64,000 bases of DNA from Sthenelais limicola. Lineage: Eukaryota; Annelida; Polychaeta; Phyllodocida; Sigalionidae. The DNA lies in NCBI GenBank assembly GCA_942159475.1, contig OW804096.1, positions 128,268,941-128,332,940 on the forward strand. Reading direction: 5' to 3'. The position numbers and the translations under genes were made by a program. The first letter of the stretch is position 1; every line of letters starts with the position of its first letter. This document shows positions 37,632 to 49,159 of this stretch, piece by piece. Below the pieces are notes generated by a model. The model made no database searches. It had not been told where the DNA came from and saw nothing but the letters and a program-made list of their open reading frames with translations.

Positions 37632-40190
37632 GATATTTTCCAGTCTCCCAAATTACCAACAGAGGGATAACTTCATTTTAGAAGAACAGATTGCATGGAT
37701 CGAGTCGAGGGACGTATAGAGGGAAAGCAAGGGCGCCTGTGGTGACCCTACGAAGAGCCATGACCCCCCAGCAGGGATTAGGGGATGATGAATCATTGGT
37801 ATACAGACAATCTGTATTCATGTAACCTAGGCAACGCAGTGATACTTAATAAGAAATAATGATTCTCGATACATGTCAGCATGAATAGAGAGAGAAAGAA
37901 GTAGCTCTTCGCGGGCAATAAATATCATGTAATCCGGGACACATGTCCTTACCATTCAACTGACTACACCGATTGTTATTTTAGTGATATTAACTATATT
38001 TTATATGCTGTTACATCTGTTAACATCTGACTTTATGGCCCATCTTATCATCTAATGTTGTCACCCCCGTTTCACAAATGATGACTTATATGATTAAAAC
38101 AAACATAGCTTCAGAAAATGAATATCTTGAGAACAGAAGCGGGACACATCAGTCGGTATTGTTATACGAGTCTACGATATGGGCTTCGGTGTTAGAGACC
38201 GGAAATAAAGAAATTGAATCATTTGCCCAGAAGGCAGAGAAGTACATTCAGGAAATAACCAGACTATTTTGTGGGCCTGGTATTCGGTGGCATTTACCTC
38301 TGGAATGCTCGAGTTTATCTCAGGTCGGGGTCAGTTTGATATTGCAGAAAATAAGACGCAGTCGGGACTGCGCACTGTTTTATACAAAATTTAATCAATT
38401 ATTGGATTGCGACTTGAACTTCTGTCACAAGACGCAGCCGGGATGGGGCGCCTCTGTTGACCCAGGGGCCAGTACCCCCAGCCATAACTCTACGAGTGAA
38501 TTTATTAAGGGCAAAGGGGAAAGTGATTGTTCATAGCGCCACCCATTAATAGCAGTGATTCCACCCTACTGAGATTAAAGAATGGAGTGTTTTAATAAAA
38601 GCCACAGTCATCTATTGTGGTCAGGGTGTATATAACTGACCACTGTTTAGCATCCAGCTGCGAGTGGTGATTGTATCAACAGAACACTCCGGTGAGCGGC
38701 AGGACCACGTGCTGCCAATCGACATTGACTGACAACACGGGAAGCATTTGCCAGACTAATGAAATATGACAAATCATAAACAAACATCGGTGGTTGAACC
38801 AACCGGTTTTCTCGGAGAAAGGCGATATGGGTGGTCTAGAAATTCAAAAACCATCCTCTCATCGCAAACGTAGACGCACAAAAAACATCCTCGGAAAACA
38901 TGTCCTTGACTTTCAGATCTTGAAAATCAGGTTGTTGAAATTATGCTTAAAAAACTCCCAGTGGGAATTCTGCTTTGCAACCCATATAAAAATAGGTTAC
39001 CGACGCTTGCGTGTAAGCATAGTATTAAATGAATGCATCATTGACTGTGTCCACATTGCATAATAAATAGAGACATAATAAGTATCTCAGCCATCTTTCT
39101 ATCTATCATTCATGGGGGATTTCAATAAAAGAGACTATGCAAAGGCTACGGCAGTCATGGGTAGTGCCCATGTTTAATCATTCCTGTTGTTCAAAATAGG
39201 TATTCCTACTTGATAACGTTGATATAGTTTAGGCATTGTGATGACATGTATTATACATGTATGAATAATCAATGGTGTAATTAATTATGGATTAAGGGTT
39301 ATGGAATTATGCAAACCGCACCTGGTAACTTCCCAGGAAGATATAATTGTTAGTGATCACCGACTAAAAGGCCGAGGGTCTGTTTGCTAAAACGTATACT
39401 TGTAGTTGCATAAATCACTCTTGAACACGTGTCTTTTCAATGTCTTAATGTAACCTTCAAGCTTTCCAAAACAACTGCTGATGTGCTGATTCATCTCGGG
39501 CAAAGAGAATTCCAGGATCATTAATCTAACCGATTCAAACACTCGAAGGATCTCGGGAATTGAATTTCAGCTGAGGCGTTCGTTTCACCAGAGAATATTA
39601 GCTCCGCAAGGTCCTCCTCACAAGTAAAGGAGCCAAACTTCGGAACATATGTCCTTGATTTCTTTTCCTGTATATGTATCTCAATCTTTACACAAGTTCA
39701 TCAGTGTACCTGGATTGATGGCATAATTGCTATATGGACAGTTTCTATCGGCAAAGAGGGACTATTGAAGGCGATCTATGCATGGGATTGGCAAGGTCTG
39801 AGTGGAAGCTTCAGACTTGGAGTGAAAATCACTGTCCGTGCCAAGTTTTCAGCCGGGTAGCATTTGTTTTGCTAGATTTTCCACTAAATGTTTTATAAGG
39901 GCTATAAACATTCAGTTGATGCGAAGCCATGCGCGACAATTCCTTCGTGTCGAGTCCAAAATTAATGAGATTACAAATATTTGGCCAATTTATTGATGAA
40001 ATAAATATGGCGAGAGCACATACCTCGGCAATTATCGGTGACCATGTAAGGTGAATGTCATCTTATATTCATGATACATCGATATCTGGGAGCCCAACTT
40101 TATTGCCTTAATGCATCAACATTTCATGTCAACGATATTTTTCACGTGTACTGCTAGGTTGACATAGCATGGGATGCATTAATCCTGTAT

Positions 40191-40208
40191 AATAATTCAT
40201 GAATTATT
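40191..40208. repeat. 18-bp perfect palindrome with ATTA cores
   Basis: AATAATTCATGAATTATT is self-complementary and holds inverted homeodomain-type TAAT/ATTA cores around TCATGA. A further CATGAATAATTGG follows near 40266. Confidence 0.55.
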
Positions 40209-43200
40209 GCAGTTCCTTCCCAGTCCTACCCTAGCAAGAGATCCTTTTGTCAGACCAAAACCTACCATGAATAATTGGCCATAATATCAAACACGAATCC
40301 AATAAAAATTAATTGCTTGAAGAATATTTATACGTAACATGATACAAGATATAGAACTCAGACAATATTGTGTCACACAGAAATATGATACGGTATACAC
40401 ATATAATGTATTATGTATGTCTGCGCTTATAAATAAACTATAAATTATGCATACAATTTCACGTTAAGGAGCTATCAATAATAATGCTATAGAAACAGTC
40501 TGATTCAATGCTTATCCCTAACTGGGAATATCTCATGGCTCCGAGGGAGAAAGGATCATTTGGAAACTATATGTATATATCCAAGTATTTACACATATTT
40601 CGACGAAAGCCCCCGGGTCGCAAATAAAGACAGAATGGAGGTCATGAATAAGTCTTTGACTGCGGCCAAATTCAAGTGATAATACTTATGCCCATGCAGT
40701 GTAAAGCCCAAGTAGAGCATGGCCAGCAAAGAAGTAACTAATGCCAAAGTCCTGTATTCAACTCATAATGAGGTGGTAAGGAGTCGACCCTCCCACTGCC
40801 ATTCAAGGGGATGTTCGGGGAACAGAGAGGCGATGATCCCAAATATTTATATCAAGCAATCTAGCAAAAGATGTTCTTGTCAGGATTCCAAATACATAGC
40901 CTCGGATGAATGGCCCCAATATTAGCGGTACTTTCAAGATGTGACATGCCCTTTCACGAATATGCATTTGCTTGACTGGTCACATCCTGCCAAGGGGGTG
41001 TGAAATCGCTGGCGATTGCTGCCAAAATGTGCCATTCTTGGGGCGGTATCGCACCCAAGAATCTTCTTCGGCGATTTGACCAAATTTCTCATTTCGGGCT
41101 AGCTAGGCCCCCAATCAACCTCAGAGTCGGTCTTGACTCTGTGGTGTCGATTCGGTACTTTCTGGTCAAGCGGTTGGGGAGAAACAGTGTACCAGATCGT
41201 CCGTACTTGAATCGCATTATAGACACATCGTAATCGACATGATGACAGTCACTCCACGCCAAAATGGTAATGATCAAAACGCCGCGAACCTAATGGCGAG
41301 AAATTATCAGCATTACAATCTTATACCAAGAAACGCCCAAAATTTGGTTATGGTGGCATTCTTTACGTGTCAATGAGCGCCCCTGCCAGCGATGATAGAG
41401 GGAGGGCAATCCGGTGCGTTCCAAAAGAAGCAGTTGAAAGAGAAAAGGATTAGGATGAGGCATAACAGGAGGGACGTGGAGTCAAGGTGCAAGGGGTAGG
41501 CAGAAGCAGCAGTACTCCAGGGAGGAAGCATAGGAGGAAGAGGGGAAGATATAAGGGGGCTCGGGGAGGCAAGTCTGTGATAAACAAAGAAAAAGTACAA
41601 AAAGAACAGGAAAAAAGACCTATTGTCATAAGGTGCATCGGACTCTTATTCCCAACAAAAATGTATGGTTTGTATACACGATAGAGACACGGGAGGGACA
41701 GGACATGATACTGCATGAAACTAATATTTATATAGATGCATTCAATTTTCCCCGCCCAAAAAGGTATTAAGAGGGGAGAGAGGAATGTGTGGCTGCAGTA
41801 GTATAGTTGCCGCAATATTGGACCAACCTTGGACAAGCTCATTTCTTCCAGGTCGCTTTTATATTACATGGGGCACGCCAGCCGAGAGCTCACTAGATTA
41901 ACATTGGCCGTCAGGGGTGAGATGGCGAATGATGGAAGTAGTTATGTCGATTATAAATACCATGCGGTGGTGGTAGCCCGTGGGTAGCTATCACGGCTGC
42001 ATATTGGGCATGTTTTGGCTGGTGGGGATCCTAATCGCTTCATGATACACTGATCCATCATGCATGCTACATGGCTTAATCCACAAAACACCTTGGCGCA
42101 AGCCATCCGAATAGCACCGATGCTATGTCGGTGTATGGGAGAAGTAAAGAAGAAGGGGCCAATATCACCACCAATCCTGTTTGCATACTGGGGAATATGG
42201 CCACTAAAATGAGGCTGACATGAACATCTAATCTGAGGAAGGTTCCTAACCCACTACAGATGGCTACCACATTTCTGAGAGAGTCCGCGCTAGCCATTAT
42301 GATGAAAACTTAAGAAGAAAAAAATCCGGTTCTTTGCTCATCTAATATCGGTCTCGCCATGATACTTTTGAGGGTGCAGACAATCCTTAGAGTGAATGAA
42401 AGATGTTGCACAGTTAGCTTGAAATAGTTCATGTCTAGCTCCTGTCACGGATCGTATTAAACATTTAATGAAGCAATAGAAATAGGAAAATTGATATCTT
42501 CTTCGGAGGAACGTGTGTGTTTCGTGGAATAAAAAAAAATGTGAATCACATGTTTATGCTGATCATCTGATTTAAACTTGGAGGGAGGGGGTACCCATGT
42601 GCATGGGAACGTGTATAAAAGGGCGACTCAATGTCTGTTTCTTGCTTGGGGTCGGGAGATTTCGCTGTATCGGTTTACACAATCAGGTTCCATTTTCATC
42701 ACCATAGTATGATAATAAATGATCCAATCTTGCAAATACGTATCTCCTGTATATCATAGTCACCAAGTCTAATATATTAAGTCGCGGTTTAATCATGCCT
42801 TCGCCAGAAAAAATATCATTTTTGTCTTTTTAATAATATAGCCCATCTCGTACCGTGATTTATAAATCATTGCGATCTTATCTGCTTGATAAGATGTGAA
42901 AACAGCCTAGGGAGTAATAAGTTACCCCTCACCTCCTGCGATCTATTCATATGATATAACTCATCGAAGAAGAGTATCAAGAAAAAAGAGGCATAATGTG
43001 GTATTAGAGGAACGATTGCTTGCTGGACTTGGGGGGAAGAGGGGAAGCTAGAGGGGCTCACGTAGCGGAGAGGGTGTAAGTGTGAGCAACGAGAGTTGGT
43101 GTGAGTATGAGCTCGGTATGTGGTAGACACCTATATGGCCGATATTCAATGGATGAATTAAGCAAAAGAAGACGAGCGCTGGGTGACCTGTGTAAAGATG

Positions 43201-43336
43201 GTGGGTCTTAATGGAGTATCTGATTGCCACGTCATGAGGGCTGCTTGTTGTGGAGGTATACAGATGGAGTAGGAATGTGTATTACAGGCAGACAAGAGCT
43301 ACTCCTAACCTATGATCTGCTCACAGGATGACCTAC

Positions 43337-43365
43337 TCCTAGAAGAGAGAGCATCTCTTCTAGGA
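43337..43365. repeat. 12-bp stem hairpin beside a microsatellite
   Basis: TCCTAGAAGAGA at 43337-43348 pairs exactly with TCTCTTCTAGGA at 43354-43365 across a 5-nt loop. The second arm runs directly into the GGA repeat. Confidence 0.65.
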
Positions 43366-43431
43366 AGAGGAGGAGGAGGAGGAGGAGGAGGAGGAGGAGG
43401 TGGTGGTGGTGGTGGTGGTGGTGGTGGTGGG
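43366..43431 (+). repeat. Compound (GGA)n(GGT)n microsatellite
   Basis: Roughly twelve GGA-type triplets are followed by about eleven GGT triplets. The minus-strand poly-proline frame across it is a shadow of the repeat, not a gene. Confidence 0.95.
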
Positions 43432-46176
43432 TAGGCCACACTGTGTGCTCGTCCAGAAAGATTCAAAGACAGATATTTTCCTAAGCGACAGATCATGAGT
43501 GTTGTAAACCCAGAGGGAGAGTGATGATAGTATTTTTTTTTATTTCTCTAGAGGAGGCCATAATTTGGCATGCCAATCATTTCATCCCACACCTTATCGC
43601 ATCCCCCGGCTACATAACAAATTGACATAGACATAGACCTGTCGCAATGGTAGGTCAATGAACGTTAACTAACAATGATGATGATTGGGAGAAGTTGGGA
43701 GAGTTCATATCTCATGGGCATCCGGGATTTAGGTACTTGATCCCGGATACGATTGTCCCTTGGAGAAACAAACAAAAATACCCATCGGTAAACAACAAAT
43801 CTCCTTTGCTCATCAGAATCGAACGCAATAGTGAAGCGGCGGATTATTATGTCAAAAATTATTTTTTTTCCCTCAGGCCACGTGCCATACGGATCAGAAC
43901 TCCGGGGGCGGTTAGCGAAACTGTTCTGATATGAACTCCATGGTGTTCCTCTCTCCATGACAGCATGTTTCTGATTCCGGGAGCCGTAGGGGGAGGTAGT
44001 GAAAGACATCCACAGATTTATATCCGCGCAAACAAGCTTGGTTTTATATTGGGGTCTACATAAGCCATTAATTGATCAAATTCCTGCTTGATATCGCAGA
44101 CATGTGCCGGGCAGATTACAAGTCATCTGACCGGTAATGAATTATGTGCTTCTGCTCAAAAATACCGTCCGCCCTCCGAACTGGAATGCGATTAAAATAG
44201 CACAATTTATCACCCACATGAAGCCAAGGAGTCAAGCTGACAGTTCACAGGCCAGTTTTAATCTACATCAGTCAATAACCAGCATTAATTAGAAATAAAA
44301 TACTTTGAGTTAGGAGTGCACATCTGAATGCAGACACATAAAAATCAAGATGAAAGGGCAAGGTATCGTGATGATTTTTTCAGCTATCAATGTTAGCAAA
44401 TTGTAAGTGGTTTGGTGTTGAATTGTTTATAATGGAAGGATGGAAGTGGACAACTTGTTGAGCTTCCTACACGCAGCGCAGCTGCTGGTATAGCTTCATC
44501 CAGGAGTATGTGGGCCAGACCGGTGGTTGCTTCTTCGGTATGCTCTTAATCTCTCCACTAGACTTGTACAACACTTACCAACCACCTCTTATAAACCAAC
44601 ACAAACACCTCATTTAGACGGAAAAAACATCCATCTACACTCATTACCATTACTGCTCAATCACCACCGATTATCTTCAGCAGATAATTGAGAGTAAACC
44701 ATATGCAATGTATACATATATATGCAATTAATACGAAGGATCCAAAGATATGGATCCAAATGGAGAGGCACAGGTCAAGTCTTGGAGGACCGCGGGGTCA
44801 CACCAAGGGTCATCGTCTGATTGACACTAGCATCATTACACTCGCTCGGATCCGAAGCAAGGCCTCGCGTCCAATACTTCAGGTGATCCTTCACCTCCAG
44901 GCCTCACCTGGCCACTTCCATGATCACCACTTGAACAGTGAATACCAAAGAACACTGGAACCACTACACAGACCCCACTACTCTACTTCTTCCATCTATT
45001 CCCTGTAGGGTTTAGAAGATGGAACAACAATTTCTCTCGGGGTTTTATTTTTTGAAGGAAGGTGATTAATCCAACTGATTCTTTATATTAGCGCTTCACA
45101 TATCTTGGTTTCGAAAGACAAGTTAGGTAATTGTATGTTAAGTGGGCGAAAGCCCTAAAATGATATACCCCGGGGTCTCCATGGTTCTAAACAAATTAGC
45201 CAACCATAAATTTCATAACATGAAAGGTTATGCTACACATAACGAGATTTGAGTTTGAGTCTGGGGGGAATTCTCTCAATATCTTAACATCCTAATAATT
45301 AAGCACTTAGGCCATTTTCACGTTGTAGTTCTGAGATCCTAAACACATTTTTCTCACGCACCCTGCAGACCCACTATGTAAATTTGGATCACTTATAGCA
45401 GTTTTATGATGAGATTTGAATACCTCTACCAACCCGAGGGGGTAAATGAGATATTTATGAAAATAAGAGTGTATGGGGTTTGAAACTCAAAGCCCAGGTG
45501 AATTACTAGTCCCGAGGGCCACTTTATGGGCCATTTCAAGAGGTGGTGTAGCCAATACCTGATCACCAGAGGCCAGCTGCCCTATCTGTGCCCCATCCAT
45601 GTCAAAAAAATGCCCAGAATATACTCCCATCCATCACATGGCCAGCATTCCTCCCATCCGAGAAGGCTTTATAGTGCAGCTGATAAGTGAGTAGCGAACA
45701 GATTCAACTTCTGGGGGATGCATAGGCACACATATGAACCTCCAACGTGGAGGGAAGAGTGAGAGTGTTTCTCAAGCAATGTGAAACTGACCCGCGAAGC
45801 TATGAAATTAAAGAAAGGCTCCTGAAAAAAAGTTACTTAGTTATTAGCTTCTCCGCCTCATCTCTGATCGTTTTTTACATAAGTAGTGTATATGTTTACA
45901 CGACCTGGAACTAGGTGAGTAAATGTTGGTGGGTGATCACGTCTCCACCGATCGTAGTGGTTTAAAAAGCCCCTTCATTGTCTGGCTGCGAAAGGTGTAT
46001 GAAAGCTGAGAGCAGCCCATGATGGGGCCATGACGACAGCTGCTCAACCTCCCTGAACATAAGAAGGTCGTGTGATGATTGTGCATCATCTTAAGGGTCT
46101 GGATCTGGGTATCACATGATGCATCCCAGTCTTTACACATAATCGACATGAGCCGACCCCTAACCTTTGGTGGGCG

Positions 46177-46208
46177 CCACGAGGGGGCGTTTTCATAGGG
46201 GGCGCCAC
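46177..46208 (+). promoter_or_regulatory. Two tandem CTCF-like motifs
   Basis: CCACGAGGGGGCGT (46177-46190) matches 12 of 14 positions of the CTCF core. Six bases later TAGGGGGCGCCAC (46196-46208) repeats the core in the same orientation. The second 13-mer recurs exactly, inverted, at 31458-31470. A close pair of sites in one orientation is a common arrangement at insulator elements. Confidence 0.3.
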
Positions 46209-46723
46209 TTGGCCGACGGGCAGGTGCCTAGATGATGAGTTAATGCGGCTACATGAAGTGACCACACAGTGGGAGCGGATACCCATAGTTCGCCCTCTCC
46301 AAAACTTCACTGCATCGCACAGGATCGCTGAGAATAACAGATGGTGTCAATATGAAGAAGCCCTCCCCAACCGCTCGCTCGCGCTTCTTATTCCAATGAT
46401 CAGGCTGCCCGACAGTTCTCTCTGTCATGACTCCACTCAATGTACTTTAATCCGACATGAAGTCTGTAGCCGTCTTCAAGTACTACCACACTATCTCAAC
46501 GCTCCTCTTGCTCCACACAACGAGACGAGCAGCTCAGAGGAAAAGTGAGAGGGAGAGCAACATTGGAGCCAAGAACACGGTAGTTTGAGGAGCCGCGCTC
46601 ACTCTCAACGCCATGATATGGCTTCATCATATGTATGGAGGGCAGAGAGCGCAGTACTAGACAAAGATTAAATCCAAACCAGATGATCATTGGGGGAACA
46701 TGATGGAAGGGGATGGGGGGAAT

Positions 46724-46741
46724 GGGGGGGGGGGGGGGGGG
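46724..46741 (+). repeat. G18 homopolymer
   Basis: Eighteen consecutive G follow another G-rich run. The length is likely to be unstable and hard to sequence. Confidence 0.9.
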
Positions 46742-48449
46742 ATACGACCCAAAACCATGCCCTAAATACATGCCCTTAACTCACGTGCTTGTATTAAGTA
46801 GAAATTGGATGGACCGCCAAAAAATCCCACGCCTGGGTAGGATGGGGGTGAATTGGATCTCTTTGGCGCTTCTCGTCTGGTTTAAAAAAATGCCATTACA
46901 ACTGCATTACCTTATGATCAAAGAGCCCGTGTTTTGACTGGTTTGTTTTAAGAATATTTTCAGACATATGATTTATATGCGATTACTGGAGAGTTTTTTT
47001 AAGCAAAACTTTCCCCGAGCCAATCTAGAACTGGGAGTTAAACGTTTCACTAAGCGTTTCGCAGGTAACAAATTTGAGTTGCCGTGCCTGGTGTAATATG
47101 AGGCAGAGGAGTGACATCTTTGTGGATCACTGACGTAATTGGCTGTGGATCGCTTGTATTACTGTCCACACGAAGACCTCGACTGTCACTCACAAACCCC
47201 ATTCATTTTCTCGGCGCGGTCAAAACTATGTATCTTCTACTTGCAAGAGATACACAATTAATCCGTTTACTATGGCCCTGTGCCACAGACACTTTAAATA
47301 ACTGCAGGAAAAAAAGATCAAAAAGATAAGTAACGCACGTGGCGAAGAGAACCCTCATGAGGAATTTTCAGCGAGGGACTCCTCTCCTGAGGTCTCTATC
47401 GAATATTTACAGAGTGGTTTTAGATATATGGAAGAGGAGGTCAAAGGACAGGATAGGCAATAAATGTGCCTGGTACTGAGATATGTCCTCTAGCCAAGTA
47501 ATCGCGAGGTCAAAAAGATTCAAGACGAACACAGAGACATGATGGGGTAAAGGATGCGCGATACACACATGGTTGTCATCATTTTATGTGGATGCTGAGA
47601 TTGGCAATTATATCAGAGATGAATATGACATGTTCATAATCTCTGTTTGGCCGCTAGGTTATATATTTTAGGCAGGTATTTTGGGACGTTTGGGTCCATT
47701 ACTTAAACCTAGGTTTACATACTTTTTAAACCTGCGTTCAAATACTTAGTGTAATACCCATACCCGTAATACCATGTACATTTAGCTCCAAATAATGCTA
47801 TGATAATACTTGTAGTGCAATTACTCTGATAAATTAAATTTTTAATGGCTGAATACAATTCTAAAATATATTTTCCAATATTGGAATATTCCTCACTCTC
47901 CTTCTACAGAGAGCTTTAGTAATCAACTAAACTCCGAGGAAAGCGACAAGAGAAACGTCTACTTTTTCAAAAAGAAAATAAGCGCCGCACACTTCTCTGC
48001 GGTACGCTTCCACTGGCACCACACTAAAGGGAGGGTGCATGTGGGGGAGGGGGATGTGGCTTCCCCCAATTTTCTGTGACAAGCTTAAGGGAGTTCCCTC
48101 CACAACTTGACCTGACGTGCACCAGTTGTTAAGGAGGTGAGGGAAGAGCACTACTAGGACGAGTGAGTGCTCCTCCTCTCACTGGAGGCTAGATCAGTTA
48201 CGGCTTGTTTGATCCATGACAACCAACAAACGTAACCGGCCCTTCTACGACAACATGGCGGTTAACTTGACGCCTTTGCCATTCAGATGGGAAACATGCT
48301 GTTTCCATTAACTGACAGAACCTCACAAGGCCTCTTTCCTGTTGTCATTAAAGGGAAAACATTACTTTCAAGATAGATAACTTCAAAACATCGGACCGTA
48401 ATGGTTTGCGGAGCATTTCTCATATCAATAAAACGACATGTAGGCCTAC

Positions 48450-48488
48450 ATCTCCAATGAGCAGCTAACGCTGAACTAGCCCTGGTAC

Positions 48489-48526
<38 letters not shown>

Positions 48527-48535
48527 CCAATGAGC
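48450..48535 (+). mobile_element. Short retroposed insertion with A29 tail and 13-bp target duplication
   Basis: ATCTCCAATGAGC occurs at 48450-48462 and again at 48523-48535. Between them is a body of about 32 nt, beginning AGCTAACGCTGAACTAG and ending ACAAAAGT, followed by 29 A. Direct target repeats plus a 3' poly(A) are the signature of LINE-type target-primed reverse transcription. The insert is therefore a strongly 5'-truncated retrocopy in plus orientation, opposite to ARID3. The body is too short to assign to a LINE, SINE or mRNA source. The pure A tail suggests a recent event. Confidence 0.8.
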
Positions 48536-48606
48536 TTTATGTACTCATAAGTACAGAAAAGTTCACAAAGGTCTGTGCACTTTTCTGTACTTATGACTAC
48601 ATAAAG
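48535..48606. repeat. 72-nt near-perfect hairpin
   Basis: Arm 48535-48562 and arm 48579-48606 are complementary over 28 bp with a single mismatch. After a 1x1 mismatch a further 4 bp pair (CACA/TGTG), leaving a 6-nt loop. The size matches a microRNA precursor, but the pairing is more perfect than most animal precursors. A small inverted-repeat element or palindromic duplication is therefore also likely. The retroposed insertion entered at its left base. Confidence 0.75.
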
Positions 48607-48692
48607 ATGTGTGTAGCAATCACACCATAACACATTACATGAAATGATTGTGTTTGTTCTCTGATACGAATGCATGCAATACCAATGCATAC

Positions 48693-49156
48693 ATAATGGC
48701 ACCTAATTGTATAATGAATGGCAAAAATCCAGATCAACTGCAAGTGCAGAACCTCTACGTTAGAATTAGAGACCTTTCACCCACCCATCTCCCAATAATA
48801 GTACCAATATGAATTGTGCGCTGATAATACCTTGCAGACTGAATTGTATAAAATGATGTGACCACATGTAAAATTGCAATTGAAATTAAAATTGGAAACA
48901 TTCATTAGACCATCTGATTAATAAAATCTGGAATGAAACTCATGCAACCATGTCTATAAGTGGTACTTCACACAAGGGTGTTGCTATGATATCAGGTAGA
49001 TGGACCTGTGTGATCGGGGCACATATCATCAGAGGCGATTCTTTGTGTTTCTCCTCTGACTGAGACAAAAAAAGAGAAACCAGTACTAAATTCCGTATAT
49101 GATGGCACCTGTCCGAAGGAATAAGTGGCAAAATTCCAGATCAATTGTGAGTGCGC
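48693..49156 (+). repeat. Diverged direct duplication, copies about 405 bp apart
   Basis: The segment from ATAATGGCACCT (48693) to about 48750 recurs as ATGATGGCACCT (49099) to about 49156. Both share the block TGGCAAAA-TCCAGATCAA-TG followed by AGTGC. A weaker match extends upstream (TTGTGTTT and CTCTGA blocks at about 48648 and 49040). These are either two old copies of one interspersed repeat or a local duplication. Confidence 0.6.
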
Positions 49157-49159
49157 AAG

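Larger units (their letters stand above)
37340..43330. other. Giant intron, block 37.3-43.3 kb
   Basis: This block is AT-rich non-coding DNA. Notable items are a 21-nt palindrome (37611-37631), an 8+1+8 palindrome near 39248-39264, and an 18-bp ATTA-containing palindrome (40191-40208). A G-rich/purine stretch lies at about 41450-41580. A 152-codon ATG frame at 38078-38536 resembles no family. Confidence 0.65.
43432..48449. other. Giant intron, block 43.4-48.4 kb
   Basis: This is non-coding DNA. It contains a tandem pair of CTCF-like motifs (46177-46208), a G18 homopolymer (46724-46741) and a TTCCAATATTGGAA palindrome (47873-47886). No gene is recognised. Confidence 0.65.

Noticed and set aside
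38078..38536. 152-codon ATG-initiated frame on the plus strand.
   Set aside because: No recognisable domain, no splice or promoter context, and a length within what chance allows in 64 kb of AT-rich DNA.
43305..43496. Poly-proline frame on the minus strand.
   Set aside because: It is produced by the GGA/GGT triplet repeat and has no flanking coding signal.
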